Source: Ovis canadensis (Eukaryota; Chordata; Mammalia; Artiodactyla; Bovidae). Taken from it: a DNA stretch of 64,000 bases. The position numbers and the translations under genes were made by a program. This document shows positions 39,101 through 48,100 of the stretch, piece by piece. Location of the stretch: contig NC_091246.1 of NCBI RefSeq assembly GCF_042477335.2, positions 14,381,001 to 14,445,000 on the forward strand, given 5' to 3'. Numbering within the stretch: the first letter of the stretch is position 1; each line of letters opens with the position of its first letter. Below the pieces are notes generated by a model. That model was not told the DNA's origin. It saw only the letters and a list, made by a program, of their open reading frames with translations, and did not search any database.

Positions 39101-42100
39101 GTCTCCTGGCCTTTTTCTCTCTACTAGCCCAGCTGTTCTGGAACTGCTGCCCCAGCTAGGGGAGTTCCCACCAGATCTCAGAATGCAGGGAATACCCAAA
39201 TTGGGCCGCCATCTCAAGAGAACTTCTGAATATATTTTTCAAAGAAACATTGCTATAGGTAGTGGTTTTTACAAGTAAGCAATCATCTGTGGGCCAGCCT
39301 GGTAACCAAACTGGTGTACAATGTTTTCTCCTGCCCTAGAGGAAATATACTCTTGAGTTTTAAATAGCCTACATAGAAACTAACTTGCTGTTTCAAAGCT
39401 AGGGGCCATAAAGGCATGCTGGTTCAAATAGTAAATCCTAAATTCTAAGTATAATTACCTATATAACCTGGGATATAGGATTAGGAATCTGGATGTAAGT
39501 GAAACCGGGAGGCTGAAATTTATCCCTCAAAAGGGCAAACTGGTTAAAGGAAATGAACTCCAGAGTCTTAACATTTGGAAGATATTGAAAGCTGCCATGT
39601 AGCGGTTAATTTTATTACATCATTTCTTAAGAATAATTTAGTGGAGGGGCCAGGGAGGTTTGGGTGTGTAGTAATTGGTCTGTGGGAAGACTGCGGAAGT
39701 CTTTAGGAGTCTGAAACACAGATGCTTTCCATAGCCCCAGATTTCCAACTACCTACCTGTTCAAAGCTGAAGCCACATATTCGGGTATTTGCCGTTACAG
39801 TGGACCCTTGAACAACATGGGTTTGAAGTTTGAGGTCCACTTATTAGTGCATTTTTTTCAATTGTTCATACTACAGTGCTGCACCATCTGAGATTGGTTG
39901 AATCCACAGACGCAAAACCATAGATATGGGGGAGCTATGGATATGGAGAGTGGACTCTTTTTAAGTTATACGGAGGTTTTTGGCTAAGGTGAGGGTCAGC
40001 GCCCTTAACCCCCACGTTGTTAAGGGTCAACCATAATTGTTTTTACTTAAACAGTTTAATAAAGTTTAAGTATGAACTGAAAAAATTTTAGTTAAAATTT
40101 TGTTAAGGTACTTTGTTATGCTTTGCGTTACTATTGCGCGTCTTCACAATTAACTGTACCGATTTTTAAGATGCTCTAATCTTTTTATTGTCACAGAAGA
40201 ATAGTGCAAACCTGAGATCATTAAAGGCAGATAAGCCTGACTCTGAGGTAAGATCTTCTCTTTTGCGATAGTCTTACTTCCAGTCTTACTTTTACATAGT
40301 TAATGGCTACATCATTTTGATTAAAAATGTATGTTTTGTAGGAGCAAGCCAAGATAGCAAAGCTTGGACTCAAACTGGGTTTGCTCACTTCTGATGCCAA
40401 CTGCGAGATTGAGAAGTGGGAGGATCAGGAGAATGAGATGGTTCTATCTGGACGGAACATGTCCAGTATGGCCTATTCTCTGTATTTATTTACTAGGTAA
40501 ATGTAGTTACATTACCTTTTAAAATGAATTTGATGATATCTGGTATAAAGAAAAAGTGCCATGTTATGTCATTGATAGGTTGAAGTTGGTTTCAAATATA
40601 TGTAAAAAGACTGAGTAGTAGTTCTTATGACAGTTCAGTGAATGCAGCAGGAAGACATTCATTTAATGAGGATTTGGACTTAGATGAGATCCTCTTCTAG
40701 GTTTGTGTGCCATTCCTTGCATAGTTCTGAAATAATTTTGCTTCCTGATTTTTCGTCATCCCACGTATCAGTGTCTCCCCCAGCCTGCATCAGTAAGTTT
40801 AAACGACATGCCTTTGAAACCTTTATGCAGGGACTGCTTATACACAGGTCAAGGAACAGAGCCATAGGTCTGCCTTGTGGGTAGGGTGCCACACCTCCAC
40901 CGGTCAGCATTCATTATGTAGCAGAGTTTCCCTAACTTTACATTTATCTGAGCTACATTCTCTGTCTTTTCTTATAATAATGGAAGATTATACATATGTA
41001 ATAGTATCTCAGTGTTGTTAAAACTTTAATCAGTTATGCACTCAATAACCTGTTCTAGAATTTTCTCAAGGCATGACCTCAGACTTTTCACTCATCCTTC
41101 TGATATGTATCTTTCTCATTTTTCAAAACTGGAGAATACTTGGTATCTTCAGTGTTGTGGCTTCTCTTCTACTCATTTTGACTTTGAAATTATAACCAGC
41201 AGTGGGCCGCACCTGCCGGTTGTTCCGTATTCTGGAATGTAATCCATTTGGTCTGAAGCTCAGCTAAACTAATTGGGATCTCTACCACTGTGTGGGCTTT
41301 GGGGCTCAATAAAGAGCCCCTTTTTCTTCACCCAAATTCAGAATTAACTGAAAAATAAGCAAAAGAATAGGCAGATGGGGGCCAGTGGCATTTATAAAGC
41401 TGATACTGAATAATGTAGTTTATAGCCATAGGCAAATAGGTTTTTAAAAATAATACCTAGAATTAAGAAATCTTACCCCCTAGGGGCAGAATGTATCTCT
41501 TAAAACACTTGAAAGACCAGATATATTCCAAGGGTACCTTTACTACCAAGAGAAAAAGGAAAAATGAAAGGGCTACCGTGTCCAATTTATTTTCGCAAAG
41601 TCAGCAAAAAGACTGAACATAAAAATCAGTAATCATCCACCCTCTTCTGAGGGGTGAGATAAGTGAGAGCGCAGAGAGAAGTCAGGGAGGCTGTGCTGGT
41701 GAAGATTTCTTCGTATAAAGGAAGATTAGGGGTGAGGAAGAAACATTCATTCTTGTCTTCATGATGTCTTCTACCTTTTCAAGAGAAATGATTCTTCCAG
41801 GGGGTAAAGGAGAAATGATAGGAGTTGAATAAGTTTGCCTCTGGTCAGCAGTCATTTGTTAATATCTTCCCATGTTTTCCATCATTGGAGAGCTTTCTGT
41901 CCCCCACTTCGGTGGTTTCCTTCCTTTGTTCTTAATTCTTAGCAACCTTCTCCCAGAATTGAATTTTCTCAAACTAGTTTTGACCTCCTTTTTTAGTTTA
42001 TATCACTTAAAAATCCGATGAGTCAAGTGTGCAAAAGAAAGTAAAATAGAGTTTCTTTGTTTACCTACATTCAACGTGTGGTTAACTGAAATGTGAAGAT

Positions 42101-45100
42101 TAACTGAAGAAACAGAGATCTTTGCACTGGAATCATGCTAGTTATCTCATGGTGATAAAAATCAGATTAAAAATTTTTTGACTGCTAAAAACTAAAGAAA
42201 TAAATTTTTGCTTACCAAATGTAGTTTGGTATTGTTTGTTTTGAAGTCGCTCAGTCGTGTCTGACTCTTTGCGATCCCATGGACTGTAGCCTACCAGGCT
42301 CCTCCCTCTATGGGATTCTCCAGGCAAGAGTACTGGAGTGGGTTGCCATTTCCTTCTCCAGGTTTGGTATATAAAGTGAAAATGTTAGCTGCTCAGTCAT
42401 GTCTTTTTGTGACCCTCCCTGGTCTGTAACCCACCAGGCTCCTCTGTCCATGGAATTCTCCAGGCAGTAATACTGGAGTGGGTTGCCATTCCCTTCTCCA
42501 GGAGATATTCCTGACCCAAGGATTGAACCCAGGTCTCCTGCTTTGCAGGCAGATTCTTTACCATCTGAGCCACCGGGGAAACCCTTGGTATATAAAATCT
42601 TCCCAAATAAAGGATTCATCAGTAGAAAATTTTTTTTTAAGTTTGTGACTGCCCCTTTTATTTCTTGTTTCTTATCTCAGGATGTTTCAGGATTGTATGG
42701 TAAGCAGTTTTTGTTTCTGAGTCAGAATAGTGGATCCTGGCAAGGGATGACATGCGGCCCACAGAGAGTAGGAAGCATGAAAGGCTCTATTGTGAAGAGA
42801 AGGGATAACTAAAGCTCCGTGGAGGCAGACTTGTTCCTGGGGTATGGTTATTGGACAGGAACCACTGACGTTCAGGAAAATAAAATGAATTTTCTGTGAT
42901 GTATAGCACCTTGTGTCATTCTTGCAAGTCTCAGTAATATAATTGTCGTAGACTCTCAAGCTGGCTTTGTTTTCTACCCACCCTGTCAGTGTACTTGTTT
43001 CTCCCCCAAACAGTTTTTCTGTTTTCCCTTAAGACAGTGGCTTACCAGCCTCATCTAATTGCTTTTTTCTGAGACTCATCTGTTAGTCTTCACAGTACCA
43101 GTTTTGTAATGGTCCTGGGCGGTTTTATAGTTTTTCTTAAAGGCAGTTATTTAAGGTTGTCTTGACAATTTATATAGTTTCTTTGTCGTTTATTTACAGT
43201 TACTCATATTTCTTATAATTTATGTCTTTTAGATTTTCTAATGGATTATACTTTTTAAAGATTTCACACATACCAGTATCATATAGTTTTAAAGTGGTTT
43301 CTGCTTCATAATTTCATTTGTCCTTCCAACAGTTTATCAGCATAAAAGAATGTTGTATTCATAACTAGTAGCTACTGAGGGCCACCGGTACCTGCTAGAT
43401 TTCAGATCTTCTGATTCACGCCTAGGCTGTTGCTCTTCTTAATGTATTCTGTTGCCCTTTGTTGTAATTTACTTTTCACTTGTGAAGTTCTTAATTCTTC
43501 TTGGTAGTTTTCAATGTGATATTCCTTAATCTTCTTGATGAGAGTGGTAACACAAATATTGTTTTGCTGATTTTATAGACTCAGAATTGAAACTTCTGAC
43601 ATGCCTTGCCATAGTTGAAATTAGAATAAAAAATGATAATTTCTTGATTTTCGGTCTCATCTTTTATCTCTTATGGAACAAAGGCGTTTTATTTTCAGAT
43701 CTCATATTTTGAGTTTATGAAGGAAAATGAAGAAAGTTAAAAAAACATAAAACTTAAATATGTTTTAATTTTCTTTACATTATAAAATTAACATATATAA
43801 TGTTGACCAGTTTTTAAACGTGCCTTTAGAGGTAAGAGTTAAAGCTGCTTTAAGAAGAGTGACAATATTACTCGACTCTTCAATATTATTCTTCAAATTT
43901 TGGATCTGTAAATAACAGGATGCTCTAAAACTTTAAAATTAATTTCTAGGCAATAACTTTTTCTTACCTCCTTAATAATTATTTTATTTCAGGGGAGAGG
44001 GGCCATTAAAAACCTACCAGGATTTAATTCATCAACTAGAGGTATGTTTACTTTCTATTTTATGATAATACTTTAATTCTGGACTAAAAGTTGGTAACAG
44101 ATAGTTTTCTGAATGATTTACTATGTCACATTAGTGTGTTTACCTGTACATACCACACGTGTACAGTAGAAGCGTGGTAGAAAAGTCAAGGGTTTGCACA
44201 GCGTATTTTACAGCTAAATCTAAAAAACGGTTATCCTTTTTGGAAAAAAAAACATAGGGATAAAGTAGAATGGGCTTTGATAGTCACTAGATGGAATATT
44301 AAGGTTTAGGTTTTCCCAAGTAGGTAAAAATATCCTGTTAGCAGATGCCTGTCTCTTATATTGTCCTGAATACTAGGAAAGCTTTTTGACTTCATTATTG
44401 CACTGGATGAATGGTATTGACTAAATGAGGAAACACATAAGAAAGCTTCTGTCACAGGCTTGAGACCATTGCAGCTTCGCAGTACATGTTAGTTTCCTTC
44501 TTCCATAGTCCCGATGATTAGGGCCTTCAGGGAGAGACAGAAACACCGACACCTGCCCTTCTGGCCTGTGTGTCTTACGAAATTTCACGTAGGCCTGACT
44601 CTAATCCTCCTCCCTTACTTAGAGGCTTAGATGGTGAGATTACAGGATGCCTTTCTCGTTTCCCCTGACTCTCATGTCAGTCTGTTTGCCTCTCTAGAAC
44701 CAAGGGCATTCTTGCATTTGAAATTTCTATCACTTTATCACCTTTATATAGTTTCCTTTGGCATTCCCCTGTGCTTTCACCTAAGTCTCTTCAGGAAAGG
44801 GATTTCAGCTTGAGAGGATGCCAGTCAACAGAGTCAGAAGAACTGCCGGAGATATTTCATTTGGTTTTTCTGTAAAATTGACTATGAGTGAGCTATTTCT
44901 GTTTAAAAAGTTGGAGTAAATTCTGGATTCATTTTGTTCAGTTTGACCCATGTCCACTCCAAGGCAGACCACATCGTAGAGAGTATTTCACTGCAAAATT
45001 ATCCACTCTTAACTTCTTTCTGTGTTAGTGTATTTATTAAACCAACATCTGCTGAAGTGTCTACATAAAATGTTTATCAAATAGTCATTGAATTTGTACT

Positions 45101-48100
45101 GATGTGTCAGATCCTGGGGTTAAGAGCTCTGCAGAGAAAAGTGAACAAAAGGAAGCCCCTTCCCCTCCCCATGGAGCTTACATTCTAGTGGGAGCAGATA
45201 GACAATATGCAATTAAGTATATAATGCCCATATATAAATACTTAGAGATAAAAACATAAAAGTGATAGAGGGATGGTCAGAAAAGACCTCTTTAAGGAGG
45301 TAATATTTGAGTAGAGTGTTGAGAGAGTGAGCTAGCTGGATATCTTGGGGGTAGAATATTTTAGGCAGACAGAACAAGTGCAGAGGCCCTGAAGTACAGG
45401 AAGTGCAGGTGTCTGAAGAACAAGGAGACAAGCGTGGGTGGAATGGAGTGAACAAGAAGGAAGGTGGTAACGTATGACATCTCTGAGCCTTGGGAAAAAC
45501 CTTGATTTTTTTTCCCCCCCAAGAATGATAGAAAACCCATTGAGGGTTTTGCAGTGGCATGACCTGACTTCTGTTTTCAAAGGCTTTTGGTTTGACCAAC
45601 AGGGTAAACAGTAGCGCCATTTACTGACATAAGGAACAGAGGGACAACACTGGATTTAGAGACTGGAAATCAAGCATGTAGTCTTGCTCAAGTAAGATGT
45701 ACAGTTCACGTCAGGATAGCTCAAGAATAGAGAGACTTAGGAGTCATCAGCTTTCAGGTGGTTCTGAGACCATGATATTCTGTGAGACAGGGATCTTGCT
45801 CCTAGGGGTTTGCAGGCTAGAAGGGAAGAGCTGATACGTACAAGAGAAAGTGGTAATGTGGAAAGATGAGGAGGAACATGTGGGTTAAGTGAATCATTCC
45901 ATTAGGTTTGAAGGTTGGTGTGAAACACATTGGTTTCCCTTTTAAAGGCTAAGGAGGGATGTAAAGGGCTATTTGACCCTGAGATCAGTTTATCCCATGA
46001 TACCAAGGCTGTTGGAAAGAACGTTAAAGGTAACCCTGAAATGATTTTCTCCTTCTTCATATGCTTTACCTAATTTATTACCAAGATCTAGTCTTTTTCT
46101 TCAAAAATCATTCTCAAATTTACCCAGTTCTTTTTACTCTTACTGCTGCCACCTAAAGCTACATCTTCATTTCCCTGGTATCTCTCACTCTAGAAGATTC
46201 TATGTACCGTTTGAAAATAATCATCCTGAATAGTCTAAAGTATTTTCCAGCATTCTTTCCTGTCATCCTATTCTGCTTACTAATAAAGCATAGAATGTGC
46301 AGTAAGTAGTAAAAATCTAATCTGAATTGGTCCATTCAGATGGCTGAAGAACGTGTCTGGGTGACAGAGTCCCTCTTGCTAAGCCAGAAGCAAAAACCAG
46401 TGTTCTAATGCTTTTGACCTCATGTTCCAAGATTCATCACCCTTTTATAATTGGGGCTACTATGGGATGAACTTCAGATCCATCCAGAAGCTCAGACATA
46501 ATTTTTCTAAGTATCGCGTGATCCTCCACGGTAATTGGAGGTGGCCACACGTAGAGGAGCCTCTGCAGGGATGAGTTTGCATCAGGTCTGGGAAATCTGC
46601 TTGTGGATAGAGTTAAACTCTTATGTTTTCCTGGGCACAGGGAAAACCGTAGGAGTTCCATGACAGGTGTTTAATGTTTGGGTTTTAGTTTTAAATTCCA
46701 TATGAAAATTATCTATGAGTGTACTTGTTACCAATAGAAGACATACACCTAAAGTAGTTTTTCCTTTCTACCAGGTTTTTGCTGAAGAGGGTTTGAAGCT
46801 TGCTTCAAGTGTACAGGCTTTCTCAAAACAGGTAATTCACATATCCCCCTGCCTGGTCCTGGTGGTGATGTCATAAATACTCATTTTGAGAGTGTATTAT
46901 TAAGGTATATTTGATGTTTAAAAGGTGGCATTTCATTGGAACTGTTATAACTGCCATATTTACATTTCAGCTGAAAGATGATGACAAACTTATGCTTCTC
47001 CTGGAAATAAACAAGTTTGTCCCTCTCTGCCACCAGCTCCAGACAATAATTAAGACACCTTTACAGAATCAAGTGTTTCTAAAGGTAAAAGGGACAGTGG
47101 GATGTGCAGGAAGGCACTTGAGAAATGTTCACACTCCTTTTTTTATTAGGTTAGCATCCAGCCTCTTTCTTCAAATAAAGTGTTAATACCCAAAGTACAA
47201 TTGATTTCCATTTTCCTGCCTCAACTACAAGAACTGTGTATCATCTGTAGCTGACCTCGGGGAGCAGTAGGTTCACCAGATAAGTTAGCTTTTGGGACAT
47301 GATTAATGCCATAGCACTGAGCTGCTGCTGCTGCTAAGTTGCCTCAGTCGTGTCCGACTCTGTGCGATCCCATAGACAGCAGCCCACCAGGCTCCCCCGT
47401 CCCTGTGATTCTCCAGGCAAGAGCGCTGGAGTGGGTTGCCATTTCCTTCTCCAATGCAGGAAAGTGAAAAGTGAAAGTGACGTCGCTCATAGCACTGAGC
47501 AGCTGCCCCTAAATGTCACCATCATCACCTGTCTAGGGCACAGACCCTTCAGAGAGAAAGGCTCTTATTGTTTATCTTAGGAAGTTTGTGTGCAGCAGAG
47601 TGCGAGGGATTGCAGGTTAAGGGGCTCACTGCCACTGGTGCACACTGAGAAACCCATCAGTGGTCTGAAATAGAGCAGGTTGGTTTTGCATTCATTCTCC
47701 TGAGGCGCCATGAAGTTGGCACACACGAGACCTCAGCAGCAATCGCGGCTTCTGTGTTCTGGGGCCTCAGTCCATCAAGTCAGTTCAGGGACCTTAATCT
47801 GTATACCCGCTGAGATCCCTTAGATTTCTGTAATGGTGAAGTTGTAGATACTAAAGTCTTTTGAAGGCCCCCTGGTAGGAATTTGATCTGCTTGCTTTCT
47901 GTCACTCCAGGTTGATAAGTGTATTACAAAGGCGAGATCCATGATGGCTGTTTTGGTTCAGCTTCTCTCACTTTGCTATAAACTGTTGAAGAAGGTGAGA
48001 TGATTTCTCTGTCTTAAACTCAAATTTTAAAAATTATTGTAATTGAAAATGCAAAAGAAAATAGATGCTGTTTAACTTTGCAATTTTTATTTTAAGAGTA

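Larger units (their letters stand above)
37900..40196 (+). other. CTNNAL1: CTNNAL1 intron 12
   Basis: It contains a poly(T) run near 38257-38273, a 61-bp tandem duplication (38660-38781) and a Tigger-like remnant (39798-40033). No gene is seen. Confidence 0.65.
40497..43992 (+). other. CTNNAL1: CTNNAL1 intron 14
   Basis: It contains a BOV-A2 copy (42238-42588) and a hairpin around AATAAA (41301-41320). In the rest, including A+T-rich 43000-43990, I see nothing. Confidence 0.6.

Noticed and set aside
45213..45620. 135-codon minus-strand frame
   Set aside because: It lies inside an old dispersed repeat in CTNNAL1 intron 15, and its hydrophobic, low-complexity translation resembles no protein that I recognise.
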